The notes under the pieces were generated by a model. It saw only the letters and a program-made list of their open reading frames with translations, did no database searches and had not been told where the DNA came from. DNA of 50,999 nt, from positions 1 to 50,999 of the forward strand of contig CAYTRH010000005.1 in NCBI GenBank assembly GCA_964440155.1, in the 5' to 3' direction. This stretch comes from PFJX01 sp964440155 (GTDB taxonomy: Bacteria; Pseudomonadota; Gammaproteobacteria; Burkholderiales; Thiobacillaceae). Position numbers and translations under genes: made by a program. Within the stretch, counting starts at the first letter, position 1. Each line of letters opens with the position of its first letter. Of this stretch, positions 18,952 through 28,120 are shown piece after piece.

Positions 18952-21627
18952 ATGGCCCACTATCTGCACCCCCTGTTCAACGCCAGTTCGGTCGCCGTGT
19001 TCGGCGCCAGCGAGCGCGAGGATTCCGTCGCCGGCATCCTGTTCCGCAACCTGCGCAAGTCGGGTTATGCCGGCGCGGTCTACCCAGTCAATCCCAAGCA
19101 TGACAGCATCTTCGGCGAACGCTGCTACGCCCACGCCGGCGAACTGCCGGCGATACCGGAACTGGCCCTGATCGCCACGCCCGCGCCCACGGTGGCGCAG
19201 GTGCTGGAGGACTGCGGCAAGCGCGGCATCCGCCATGCCATCGTGCTGTCGGCCGGTTTCCGCGAGGTGGGCGCCAAGGGCGCGGCGCTGGAAGAGGCGG
19301 TCAAGCACGTCGCCGGCAAGTACGGCATCCGCTTCATCGGCCCCAACTGTCTGGGCATACAGCGGCCCGGCATCGGTCTCAACGCCACCTTCAGCCAGGG
19401 CGCCACGCTGGCCGGCGACCTGGCGCTGGTGTCGCAATCCGGTGCGCTGTGCACCGCCATGCTGGACTGGGCGGAGAACAACGGCATCGGCTTCTCCAGC
19501 GTGATCTCCACCGGCGCCTCGGCGGACATCGATTTCGGCGAGATCCTCGATTACCTGGCCTACGACACCAAGACCAAGGGCATCCTGCTGTATATCGAGG
19601 GCATCCGCGATGCGCGCCGCTTCATGAGCGCGCTGCGCGCCACCGCGCGTTTCAAGCCCATCGTCATGGTCAAGGTGGGCCGGCACGAGGCCGGCTCCAA
19701 GGCGGTGCAGTCGCATACCGGCGCGCTGGTCGGCTCCGATGCAGTGTTCGATGCACTGGTGCGGCGCGCCGGCGTGGTGCGCGTCAATACCATCCTGCAA
19801 CTGTTCGCCTCGGCGCGCGCGTTGTCGTCGCACATCCAGCCCAGCGGCAACCGCCTGGCCATCGTCACCAATGGCGGCGGTCCCGGCGTGATGGCGACCG
19901 ACCGCGCGGTCGACCTGGGTGTGCGTCTGGCCGAACTGGCGCCCGCCACCATCGCGCAATTGGATCAGGTGCTGCCGGCCAACTGGTCGCGCGGCAACCC
20001 GCTGGACATCATCGGCGACGCCGCCGCCGACCGCTATCAGGCGGCAGTACGTGCCTGCCTGGGCGACGACGGCGTGGACGGTGTGCTGGTCATGCTGACG
20101 CCGCAGGCCATGACCCGCCCCACCGAAGCGGCGCGCGCGGTGATCGATGCCGCGCGCGACTCGCGCAAGCCGGTGCTGACCTGCTGGATGGGCGAAGCCC
20201 AGGTGGAGGAAGGCCGCCGGCTGTTCAAGGAGGCGGGCATCCCCTACTTCACGACACCGGAGCCGGCGGTGGAGGTGTTCTCCTTCCTGTCGGCGTTCTA
20301 CGACAACCAACGCCAGTTGATCCAGACGCCGGGGCCGCTGTCGCACCAGGCCGAGCCGGACGTGGAGGGCGCGCGCATGATCATCGAGAGCGCGCTGGCG
20401 CAGGGCCGCCATCTGCTCAACGAGGTGGAATCCAAGGCGCTGCTGTCGGCATTCCGCATCCCGGTGGCGCAGACCCTGATCGCGCGCAACCCCATGGAAG
20501 CCATGCTGATGGCGCAGCAGATCGGCTTCCCGGTGGTCATGAAGATCAATTCGCCCGACATCACCCACAAATCCGATGTGCATGGCGTGCGTCTGGGCCT
20601 GTCCAGCGGCCAGGCGGTACGCTCGGCGTTCAACGAGATGCTGGCCGAGGTGCGGCGCAAACAGCCGGACGCCACACTGGACGGCGTGGTGGTCGAACCG
20701 ATGGTGAGCCGGCCGCACGCGCGCGAAGTGCTGTTGGGCATGACCTCCGATCCGGTACTGGGACCGGTCATCGTGTTCGGCGCCGGCGGCGTCGACGTCG
20801 AGGCGTTCAAGGACCGCGCGGTCACGCTGCCGCCGCTCAACCGCTACCTGGCGCAAGACCTGATCCGGCGCACGCGCGTATCGACCCTGCTGGGGCCGTT
20901 CCGCAACCGTCCGGAGGCGGACATGACCAGCCTGGAGAACGTGCTGCTGCGCTTGTCCGAGATGGTTTGCGAACTGCCCTGGCTGGCGGAACTGGACATC
21001 AATCCGCTGCTGGTGGACGAACGCGGCGCGCTGGCGCTGGATGCGCGCATCGTCATCGCGCCGCGCGTGCCCACCGCCGACCGCTACGGCCACATGGCCA
21101 TCCACCCCTATCCCTCGCACCTGGTCACGCACTGGCAACTGCCCAGCGGCGCCGACGTGCTGATCCGGCCGATCCGGCCGGAGGATGCGGAACTGACGCA
21201 GACCTTCGTGCGCGGCCTGTCCGAGGAAACCAAGTACTTCCGCTACATGGACGCAGTGCGCGAACTGTCGCCAACCATGCTGGCGCGCCTGACCCAGATC
21301 GATTACTCGCGCGAGATGGCGCTGCTGGCGGTGACCGAGATCGACGGCAAGGAGGTCGAACTGGGGGTCGCGCGCTATGCCATCAATCCGGACGGCAAGT
21401 CGTGCGAGTTCGCGCTGGTGGTGGACGACCAGTGGCAGAAGCAGGGCATCGGCCACAAACTGATGGACGTATTGATGGACGTGGCGCGCGCCAAGGGCCT
21501 GGAGGTCATGGAGGGCGAAGTCCTGAAAACCAACCGGCGCATGCTCAAGCTGGCGGAGAGCCTGGGTTTCCGCGTCGAAGCGCATCCGGAGGACGATAGC
21601 GTGCGCCGCATCGCGCGTCCGTTGTGA
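18952..21627 (+). CDS. Acyl-CoA synthetase (NDP-forming)/GNAT protein, Pat/YfiQ-like acetyltransferase
   Basis: An 891-residue fusion. Residues about 5-135 are a CoA-binding domain (VAVFGASEREDSVAG), about 145-460 succinyl-CoA-ligase-like domains, about 480-705 an ATP-grasp domain (GFPVVMKINSPDITHKSDV), and about 725-885 a GNAT acetyltransferase with the acetyl-CoA motif QKQGIGHKL. The layout is that of Pat/YfiQ, which acetylates lysines of acetyl-CoA synthetase and other proteins. The phosphohistidine position of active ADP-forming synthetases appears intact (His255 in SHTGALVG). As I recall, this His is lost in enteric Pat, so this protein might also retain synthetase activity. It is divergent from an HDAC-family deacetylase. 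Confidence 0.92.
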   Translation: MAHYLHPLFNASSVAVFGASEREDSVAGILFRNLRKSGYAGAVYPVNPKHDSIFGERCYAHAGELPAIPELALIATPAPTVAQVLEDCGKRGIRHAIVLSAGFREVGAKGAALEEAVKHVAGKYGIRFIGPNCLGIQRPGIGLNATFSQGATLAGDLALVSQSGALCTAMLDWAENNGIGFSSVISTGASADIDFGEILDYLAYDTKTKGILLYIEGIRDARRFMSALRATARFKPIVMVKVGRHEAGSKAVQSHTGALVGSDAVFDALVRRAGVVRVNTILQLFASARALSSHIQPSGNRLAIVTNGGGPGVMATDRAVDLGVRLAELAPATIAQLDQVLPANWSRGNPLDIIGDAAADRYQAAVRACLGDDGVDGVLVMLTPQAMTRPTEAARAVIDAARDSRKPVLTCWMGEAQVEEGRRLFKEAGIPYFTTPEPAVEVFSFLSAFYDNQRQLIQTPGPLSHQAEPDVEGARMIIESALAQGRHLLNEVESKALLSAFRIPVAQTLIARNPMEAMLMAQQIGFPVVMKINSPDITHKSDVHGVRLGLSSGQAVRSAFNEMLAEVRRKQPDATLDGVVVEPMVSRPHAREVLLGMTSDPVLGPVIVFGAGGVDVEAFKDRAVTLPPLNRYLAQDLIRRTRVSTLLGPFRNRPEADMTSLENVLLRLSEMVCELPWLAELDINPLLVDERGALALDARIVIAPRVPTADRYGHMAIHPYPSHLVTHWQLPSGADVLIRPIRPEDAELTQTFVRGLSEETKYFRYMDAVRELSPTMLARLTQIDYSREMALLAVTEIDGKEVELGVARYAINPDGKSCEFALVVDDQWQKQGIGHKLMDVLMDVARAKGLEVMEGEVLKTNRRMLKLAESLGFRVEAHPEDDSVRRIARPL

Positions 21628-21703
21628 TTCAGGGCCCGTCGGGGTCAAGACCCGGCGCGCCCGGCCGATAACGCTGACAGCGTCCAACCCGGCTCCATCC
21701 GCC

Positions 21704-23914
21704 ATGCTCCCGCCTCGTTTCCGCATTGCTGCGCTGTGCGCCTGCCTCGTCGCTGCACCGGCGCTGGCCGGCAGTCATGGCAGCGACGAGCTGCTGCGCC
21801 TGGCGCCGCTGTCGCTGGCCGAACTGCTGGCGATACCGGTGGTCACGGCATCGCGCCAGCAGGAGAACCGCGCGCAAACGCCGGCGCACATCATCGTCGT
21901 CACGCGCGAGCAGATCCGCGAGCGGCGCTATCGCAATCTGGCGGATCTGCTGGAGGACCTGCCGGGCGTGGATTTCATGCGCGGCACCAAATCGTCCGCC
22001 TACAACTACTTCTCCATCCAGGGCCACGCCGGCAGCACCAAGCTGCTGATCCTGCTGGACGGCGTGCGCATCGGCCACCCGGCCGGCGGCAACGTCCCGG
22101 TCGCCGAGAACTATGCGCTGTACCACGCCAAACAGGTGGAGGTGCTGTACGGTCCCGCCGCCGCGCTGTATGGTGCCGACGCGGTCGCGGCCGTGATCAA
22201 CATCGTCACCGAACGCGCATCGGCGGGTGAAAACTGGGTGAGCGCGGGCGGCGGCGCGTTCGGCGCACGCGAGGTGTCGTTCATGGCCGGCACCGGCGCC
22301 AGCGGTCAGGCTGCGCTGCGCATCGGCGGCCATTGGCAACGGGCCGATCGGGCGCCGCTGGATGCGTATTACCCCGCCCAGTTCCCGCGCGTCGATGCGC
22401 GCCGCTTCGACGGTACCGTGGCGGTGCCGGCCGGCGCGCGCGAAGCCTATGTCGGCGACATCGGCAGTCACAGCGTTTATGCGCGCCTGGATCTCAGCGA
22501 GCACATCGATCTGGGCTACTACCGCAACGAGTTCCACAGCCTCACCAGCACCGGCGACCCGCCGCGCACGGCACTGTATCTGCCGGATGCGCGTTGGCAG
22601 ACGCGCATCGAGACAGCCTACGGCAAGGCGCGCTTCGAACCGTTCGACGGCGTCCAGGCGGAGCTGGTGGTGGATTACTCGCTGCTGCGGGTCACGCCCA
22701 ATTCGCGCTACGTCAACATCTTCACCGGCTTCGAACCCGGCTACGCCCATGTCCGCGGCGAGCGTCTGGGCGTCGAGCAGAACCTGAACTGGCGCATCGA
22801 CCAGCGCCACCGCGTGCAGGCGGGGGTGGGCTACCAGGAAATCTACGCCATCGAGGCCAGTGACCTGCCACGCCCCTACGATACCGGGCGCGGACCGGGT
22901 GAACAGGCCATGACGTATCGCAACACCAACCTGCCGATGACCATCCATGACGCGCGCTACCACAACCTGTCGCTGTATGCGCAGTTGCATACACAATGGC
23001 GCGAGGCGTTCTCGACCATGGTCGGCGCACGCCTGGACCGGCACTCCGATTACGGCGACAGCTTCAATCCGCGACTGGGCGCGGTATGGCAGCCGGCGCC
23101 GCGTCATCTGCTCAAGCTGCTGTATGGCGAGGCTTTTCGGGCGCCGTCGCCGGAAGAGAGTCTGAATTCGTTCGGCACCTTCGACGGTTCGGTCGACGCC
23201 GGCGGCAAGCTCATCGGCCGCGGCTTCCGCGTGCCGAATTTCCAGATCGAACCGGAGAACACCCGTACGCTGAGCCTGACCTGGGATTGGCGGCCGCGGG
23301 CCGATGTGCACGTGATGGTCAACGGTTACCGCAGCGACACCGACAACCTCATCCTCACGCTGCCCGCCCCGGCGGCTGCGGCCGACAGCATTCCGGGGGC
23401 GACACTGGTGGCACCGGAACACAAGGGCAATGCCGGCAAGGCCGCGCAGAAAGGCATGGACCTGATCGGCCAGTGGCGCTTCCACATCGGCGATGACTGG
23501 TCCGGCGACGTCTGGGGCAGCTACGGCTGGGTCAGTGGCTGGATCGACGAAGGCAACGGCGTGCGTTGGGATCTGCCCTATCTCGCCGCGAACAAGTTCA
23601 AGCTCGGCGCCACCGTGCGCTACCGCGACCGACTGACGGTGACGCCGAGCATGTACTGGATCGGCGACACCACCAACGGACGCAAGCTCGATGCCAGCAC
23701 ACCACCCAAGCGCCGCGAGACGCCGGGCTACCAGGTGACCAACCTGCACATCGGCTGGCACCAGGTGTTCGATCGCAACGCGACGCTGTGGCTGGACGTC
23801 TACAACCTGTTCGACGAACGCTATTACGTTGCCCACGGCTCCGGCAGCCGGACCTTCTTCGACATGCCACAGCAACCGCGTAGCTGGCAACTGAGCCTGG
23901 AAATCCCGTTTTGA
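21704..23914 (+). CDS. TonB-dependent outer-membrane receptor
   Basis: A 736-residue receptor. A signal peptide (about 1-22, AAPALA cut) is followed by the plug domain (about 45-165: IPVVTASRQQENRAQTPAHI, LADLLEDLPGVDF, VEVLYGPAAALYGADAVAAVINIV). A 22-strand-type beta barrel ends in the classical outer-membrane signature LSLEIPF. The substrate is not evident. Its last base pairs overlap the YfiR-like gene by four bases (TTGA), and two signalling genes follow with 4-base overlaps. This points to a sensory rather than purely nutritional role. No siderophore or cobalamin genes are close. Confidence 0.94.
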   Translation: MLPPRFRIAALCACLVAAPALAGSHGSDELLRLAPLSLAELLAIPVVTASRQQENRAQTPAHIIVVTREQIRERRYRNLADLLEDLPGVDFMRGTKSSAYNYFSIQGHAGSTKLLILLDGVRIGHPAGGNVPVAENYALYHAKQVEVLYGPAAALYGADAVAAVINIVTERASAGENWVSAGGGAFGAREVSFMAGTGASGQAALRIGGHWQRADRAPLDAYYPAQFPRVDARRFDGTVAVPAGAREAYVGDIGSHSVYARLDLSEHIDLGYYRNEFHSLTSTGDPPRTALYLPDARWQTRIETAYGKARFEPFDGVQAELVVDYSLLRVTPNSRYVNIFTGFEPGYAHVRGERLGVEQNLNWRIDQRHRVQAGVGYQEIYAIEASDLPRPYDTGRGPGEQAMTYRNTNLPMTIHDARYHNLSLYAQLHTQWREAFSTMVGARLDRHSDYGDSFNPRLGAVWQPAPRHLLKLLYGEAFRAPSPEESLNSFGTFDGSVDAGGKLIGRGFRVPNFQIEPENTRTLSLTWDWRPRADVHVMVNGYRSDTDNLILTLPAPAAAADSIPGATLVAPEHKGNAGKAAQKGMDLIGQWRFHIGDDWSGDVWGSYGWVSGWIDEGNGVRWDLPYLAANKFKLGATVRYRDRLTVTPSMYWIGDTTNGRKLDASTPPKRRETPGYQVTNLHIGWHQVFDRNATLWLDVYNLFDERYYVAHGSGSRTFFDMPQQPRSWQLSLEIPF

Positions 23915-24552
23915 CGGCGCGTGCATCGACCGGCTGCCGGGGAAACCCGTGGCTGTTGCCACTGTTGGTGCTGGCCTTGGCGAGCTGGCTCCGGTGTGCC
24001 TCGGCACGGCCCGCCGCGCCGAGTCGTGGGTGCTTGTGGGCCGGCTTGATGCTGCTGAGCCTGTGCTACGGCGGCGCACATGCGCAGTCGACCCCGGTGC
24101 CGGAATACGGACTCAAGGCAGTGCTGCTGCACAAGCTGCCCGAATTCGTCTATCTGGCGCGCAAGCCTGGCAACTCGCCGGTCGCACTGTGCCTGCTCGG
24201 CGGCAATCCGTTCGGCGATGTGCTCGACAAACTCACCCGCGAGGCTGGCGACAAGCCCGTGCGCACGCTGCGCCAGATCGCCGGCACGCATCAGGCCGCC
24301 GGCTGCGATGTGGTGTTCGTCGAGCGCGGCGAGGCGGAGCGGGTCGAGGGCATCCTGCAACGCCTGGCCAGCCGCGGCGTGCTGACGGTCTCCGACATCG
24401 CCGGCTTTGCCCGACTGGGGGGCATGGTGGAACTGACCGTCGGCGGCGAGCGTGCCGGCATCGGCATCGTCATCAACCGCAAGGCGGCACGTGCCCAGGG
24501 CATCGATTTCAACGCGCAACTGCTGCGCCTGGCGACGCTGATCGAGCCATGA
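23911..24552 (+). CDS. YfiR-like periplasmic regulator (DUF4154)
   Basis: Up to 213 residues. The DUF4154/YfiR domain covers about residues 65-210: PEYGLKAVLLHKLPEFVYL, CLLGGNPFGDVLD, and the ending FARLGGMVELTVGGERAGIGIVINRKAARAQGIDFNAQLLRLA are typical. YfiR proteins sit in the periplasm and hold a partner membrane cyclase or kinase in check. The start is uncertain. TTG 23911 overlaps the receptor stop (TTGA) and allows translational coupling, but leaves two hydrophobic stretches. An inner TTG at 24037 or ATG at 24049 would leave a plain signal peptide ending in AHAQ. The stop overlaps the kinase ATG (ATGA). Confidence 0.88.
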   Translation: MTARASTGCRGNPWLLPLLVLALASWLRCASARPAAPSRGCLWAGLMLLSLCYGGAHAQSTPVPEYGLKAVLLHKLPEFVYLARKPGNSPVALCLLGGNPFGDVLDKLTREAGDKPVRTLRQIAGTHQAAGCDVVFVERGEAERVEGILQRLASRGVLTVSDIAGFARLGGMVELTVGGERAGIGIVINRKAARAQGIDFNAQLLRLATLIEP

Positions 24553-27176
24553 CCGACGCATCCCGATTCCGTCCCGCCAGCATACGCGCCCGCTTGCTGC
24601 TGCTGACCGTGGTGTCGTTGATCGTCGCGGCGCTGCTGGTGTTTGCGCTGGTGAGCTATCAGCAGCAACGCCTGTTGCGCACCGAGTGGGTACAGTCGCT
24701 GGCGGCACAGGCGCGGCTGGTGGCAACCAACAGCCGCGCGGCGGTGACTTTCCAGGATCCGCTGGAAGCGCATCGCCTGCTCGCCGCGGTACAGGAGAAC
24801 CCGTCGATCCTGCGTGCTCGCCTGTATACCGGTGACGGCGCGCTGTTCGCCGCTTATGTCCGCCCCGGCCACGAACGCTGGTCGATGACCGGCGGCTCTG
24901 AACCGGACGGCCATCGGTTCGCGCACGACGCGGTCATCGTCTGGACCAGCCTGCGTGACCATGGCAATACCCTGGCGCGTGTGGAACTGACGGCCTCGCT
25001 CACTGCGCTGCACGACGCCTTCCGCCGCACGTTGCTGGAAACCGGCGCCGTGCTGCTGCTGTTGCTGGCGTTGTCGCTGTGGCTGGCACGCGGCGTGGTT
25101 CGCCGCCTGTCGGCACCGGTGGAGGAGCTCAACGGCCTGATGGCGCGCATGGCCGCCGACACCAACCTGCGTGATCGCGCCACCGTGCACGGCGCCGACG
25201 AGATCGCCAGCCTGGGGCGCGGGCTCAATCACTTGATCGATACCTTGCAGGCACGCGACACCGAACTCACCGATTACCGCGACAAACTGGAACAACTGGT
25301 GGAACTGCGTACGCGCGCGTTGCACCGCGCCATGGAGGAGGCTCACCACGCCAATCAGGCCAAATCGGAATTTCTGGCGCACATGAGCCACGAGATCCGC
25401 ACGCCGCTCAATGCGATCGTCGGCATGAGCCAACTGCTGTTGCAGGAGGAACGCGATCCGTTACGCCGGGACCGCCTGGAAAAAGTCGTGTCCGCGGCCG
25501 ATGCGTTGATCCGCATCGTCGACGACGTGCTGGATTTCGCCAAGATCGAGGCGGGTCGGCTGGACATCGAACAGGTCGCGTTCGATCTGGACCGAGTGGT
25601 CGGCGATCAGATCGGCGTGATGGAGGGACGCGCCCGGGCCAAGCACCTGGACCTGAGTCTATCCATCGCACCCGACGTACCCCGCCGGTTGCGCGGCGAC
25701 CCGCTGCGGCTGGGACAGATACTGCTGAACCTGCTGGCCAATGCCGTCAAGTTCACCGAGGCGGGCAGCGTGATGCTGAACATCACGCGCGTGCCCAACG
25801 CCGCGTTGGACGACCGACGGGTGCGCCTGCGCTTCGAGGTGCGCGACACCGGCATCGGCATCGCCGCCGAGCGCCAGGCGACACTGTTCGCGCCGTTCAC
25901 GCAGGCCGATGGCAGCATCACGCGACGCTATGGCGGTACCGGCCTGGGCCTGGCCATCTGCAAGCAACTGGTCGAGCTGATGCATGGCGAGATCGGCCTG
26001 GTCAGCACGCCCGGCGAGGGCAGCCTGTTTTACTTCGAGTTGCCGCTGGAACTCGCCGACGAGGCCAGTGGCGATGCCGAACCGCCGACCATGACGTCCC
26101 CGCCGCCGGCCCGCGCCGACCTCGATCCGGCCAGCCTGCGCGGCGCGCGCGTGCTGCTGGTGGACGACGTGGCGCTGAACCGTGAGGTCGCACTGGCCTT
26201 TCTGCGCGATGCGGGCGTCCAGGTCGACGTCGCGCACGACGGCCGTGAGGCGGTCGAACGCGTTGCGCGTGAGCGCTATGATCTGGTGCTCATGGACATC
26301 CAGATGCCTGTGCTCGATGGTCTGGCCGCCACCCGCGCCATCCGCGCCGACCCGCGCCTGCGTGACCTACCCATCATCGCCATGACCGCGCACGCGCTGC
26401 CGGCCGACCGCGAACGCAGTTTGCTCGCCGGCATGAACGATCATCTGAACAAGCCCATAGCCAAACAGGCGTTGTTGCAGACCCTGGTGCGCTGGATCCA
26501 GCCCGCAGTCGCGCGCACCGACGGCGAAGCCATAACGGCGAACCCGACGACGGTCGAACCGGATGCCGACCTGCCACCGCTCGATGGCATCGACGTGGCC
26601 ACGGGCCTGCGTAATCACATGGGTCGCAGCGCGCTGTACCGGCGCATGCTCGACCTGTTCCTGGCCGACTTCCCGGACGTGCCGGAACGGATCGCGGCGG
26701 CGCAGGCACGCGGCGACCTGGCGGAGGCGCGGCGTCTCGCCCATTCCTGCCAGTCTGCGGCCGCGAGCATCGGTGCGCTGGAATTGGCCAGGCTGGCGCG
26801 TGCCGTGGAAGACGTCTATGCCGGCGGCCATACGCCGGCGGCGGAACTGGCCGAAGCCCTGGCCCGCGAAATGGCCCGTGTGGCGCGAACGCTGGCCGGG
26901 CTGTCGGCCACCGAGTCGTCATGCGCGGGCGAGCGCGCCGGCGACGATCCAGTGGCGGCACGCAGCGCCTGTGATCGGCTCACCGGTCTGCTGCGCGCCC
27001 ATGACGCCGCCGCCGAGGACGCGCTGGTTGCGTTGCGCCAGGCGCTGCCGTGTGCGGGGCATGATCAAATCCTGGACAGGTTGCGCATATTGATCGAGGA
27101 CGTGGAGTATGAAGCCGCGTTGGAGCAACTGGCGGTCTTGCGCGAACGCATCGACGCGTTGGGGGAACACAGGTGA
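24549..27176 (+). CDS. Hybrid histidine kinase with CHASE8-like sensor, REC and HPt domains
   Basis: An 875-residue protein; the true start is the ATG overlapping the YfiR stop. TM1 is at about 14-37. A short periplasmic domain (about 40-160) contains LVATNSRAAVTFQDPLEA, a CHASE8-type pattern also seen in YfiN. TM2 is at about 161-181, then HAMP and a coiled coil. HisKA carries His281 in SHEIRTPLNAIVGM. HATPase follows with NAVKFT, DTGIGI and GTGLGL. The receiver has phospho-Asp583 in LVLMDIQMPVLDG. The C-terminal HPt has His732 in LAHSCQSAAASIGA. The domain order supports a full phosphorelay to the downstream GGDEF regulator, which overlaps by four bases. Confidence 0.93.
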   Translation: MTDASRFRPASIRARLLLLTVVSLIVAALLVFALVSYQQQRLLRTEWVQSLAAQARLVATNSRAAVTFQDPLEAHRLLAAVQENPSILRARLYTGDGALFAAYVRPGHERWSMTGGSEPDGHRFAHDAVIVWTSLRDHGNTLARVELTASLTALHDAFRRTLLETGAVLLLLLALSLWLARGVVRRLSAPVEELNGLMARMAADTNLRDRATVHGADEIASLGRGLNHLIDTLQARDTELTDYRDKLEQLVELRTRALHRAMEEAHHANQAKSEFLAHMSHEIRTPLNAIVGMSQLLLQEERDPLRRDRLEKVVSAADALIRIVDDVLDFAKIEAGRLDIEQVAFDLDRVVGDQIGVMEGRARAKHLDLSLSIAPDVPRRLRGDPLRLGQILLNLLANAVKFTEAGSVMLNITRVPNAALDDRRVRLRFEVRDTGIGIAAERQATLFAPFTQADGSITRRYGGTGLGLAICKQLVELMHGEIGLVSTPGEGSLFYFELPLELADEASGDAEPPTMTSPPPARADLDPASLRGARVLLVDDVALNREVALAFLRDAGVQVDVAHDGREAVERVARERYDLVLMDIQMPVLDGLAATRAIRADPRLRDLPIIAMTAHALPADRERSLLAGMNDHLNKPIAKQALLQTLVRWIQPAVARTDGEAITANPTTVEPDADLPPLDGIDVATGLRNHMGRSALYRRMLDLFLADFPDVPERIAAAQARGDLAEARRLAHSCQSAAASIGALELARLARAVEDVYAGGHTPAAELAEALAREMARVARTLAGLSATESSCAGERAGDDPVAARSACDRLTGLLRAHDAAAEDALVALRQALPCAGHDQILDRLRILIEDVEYEAALEQLAVLRERIDALGEHR

Positions 27177-28081
27177 ATCCGGCTTTCAAACTGCTGATCG
27201 TCGACGACGAGAAACAGAATCGCGCGTTATTGACCGAACTGCTGAAAGACGATTACCAGATCATCCTGGCCAAGAACGGCGAGCAGGCGCTGGCGCGCGC
27301 GCGCGAGCATGTGCCGGACCTGATCCTGCTCGACGTGCTGATGCCCGGTATGGACGGCTATGCGGTGATACGCGCGCTCAAGGATGACGACCGTACTCGT
27401 GACATCCCGGTGATCTTCATCACGGCGCTGGACGCCGATACCGACGAGGAACGCGGTCTCGATCTGGGTGCGGTGGACTACGTCGCCAAACCGTTCCGGC
27501 CATCCATCCTGCGCGCGCGCGTGCGCAACCACCTGCAGTCCGTGCACCAGCGGCGCCTGCTGGAAAAACTGGCCATGCTGGACAGTCTCACCGAGATACC
27601 CAATCGGCGCCGTTTCACCCAGGTCTACGAACAGGAGTGGCGGCGCGGCCTGCGCAACCGGCAGCCGTTGTCGCTGACGATGATCGACGTCGACCTGTTC
27701 AAGGCTTACAACGATGCACACGGCCACGCTGCCGGCGACCTGGCGTTGTATCGGGTTGCCCAAGCGCTCGAAGCCGCCGTGCGCCGCCCTGGCGATTTCG
27801 TCGCCCGCTACGGCGGCGAGGAATTCGTGTTGTTGCTCCCCGAAGCCGACGCCACCGGCGCGCGCATGCTCGCCGAGCAGGCGCGGCGGGACGTGGAAGC
27901 CTTGCGCATCCCGCACGCGGCATCGCCGCATGGCTGGCTCACCATCAGCCTGGGCGGCGCGACTCTGGTTCCCGACGAGGCACATGCCGAGTCGGACCTG
28001 TTCCTGCGCGCCGACGCCAGCCTGTATGAGGCGAAGCGGCTGGGGCGCAACCGGGTGGAGTGGGCGCCCTCGGCACCGTGA
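27173..28081 (+). CDS. Response regulator with GGDEF output (PleD/WspR-like diguanylate cyclase)
   Basis: A 302-residue protein beginning at a GTG that overlaps the kinase stop (GTGA). The receiver (about 5-125) has DDE in the acidic pocket, phospho-Asp54 in ILLDVLMPGMDG and Lys in YVAKPF. The GGDEF domain (about 135-298) has GGEEF at 214-218 and RPGD at 205-208, an intact inhibitory site. Phosphorylation by the upstream hybrid kinase's HPt should drive dimerisation and cyclic di-GMP synthesis. It is the output of the receptor-YfiR-kinase operon. No strong terminator follows before the convergent cysG. Confidence 0.95.
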   Translation: MNPAFKLLIVDDEKQNRALLTELLKDDYQIILAKNGEQALARAREHVPDLILLDVLMPGMDGYAVIRALKDDDRTRDIPVIFITALDADTDEERGLDLGAVDYVAKPFRPSILRARVRNHLQSVHQRRLLEKLAMLDSLTEIPNRRRFTQVYEQEWRRGLRNRQPLSLTMIDVDLFKAYNDAHGHAAGDLALYRVAQALEAAVRRPGDFVARYGGEEFVLLLPEADATGARMLAEQARRDVEALRIPHAASPHGWLTISLGGATLVPDEAHAESDLFLRADASLYEAKRLGRNRVEWAPSAP

Positions 28082-28120
28082 CCGACGCTACGCGAGCCGG
28101 CGCGGCGTGGACCACGGCGT

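Noticed and set aside
17920..21726. A 1268-codon open frame on the minus strand across the acetyltransferase gene.
   Set aside because: Only its last 307 codons (from 18843) encode a recognisable protein, the deacetylase. The rest is antisense to a clear acetyltransferase gene and has the His/Arg/Gly-rich composition typical of GC-rich shadow frames.
23949..24548. A 200-codon N-terminal extension of the hybrid kinase.
   Set aside because: It overlaps the YfiR-like gene in another frame, is Arg/Gly/Ala-rich without motifs, and the ATG at 24549 gives a normal membrane sensor start with a 4-base overlap.
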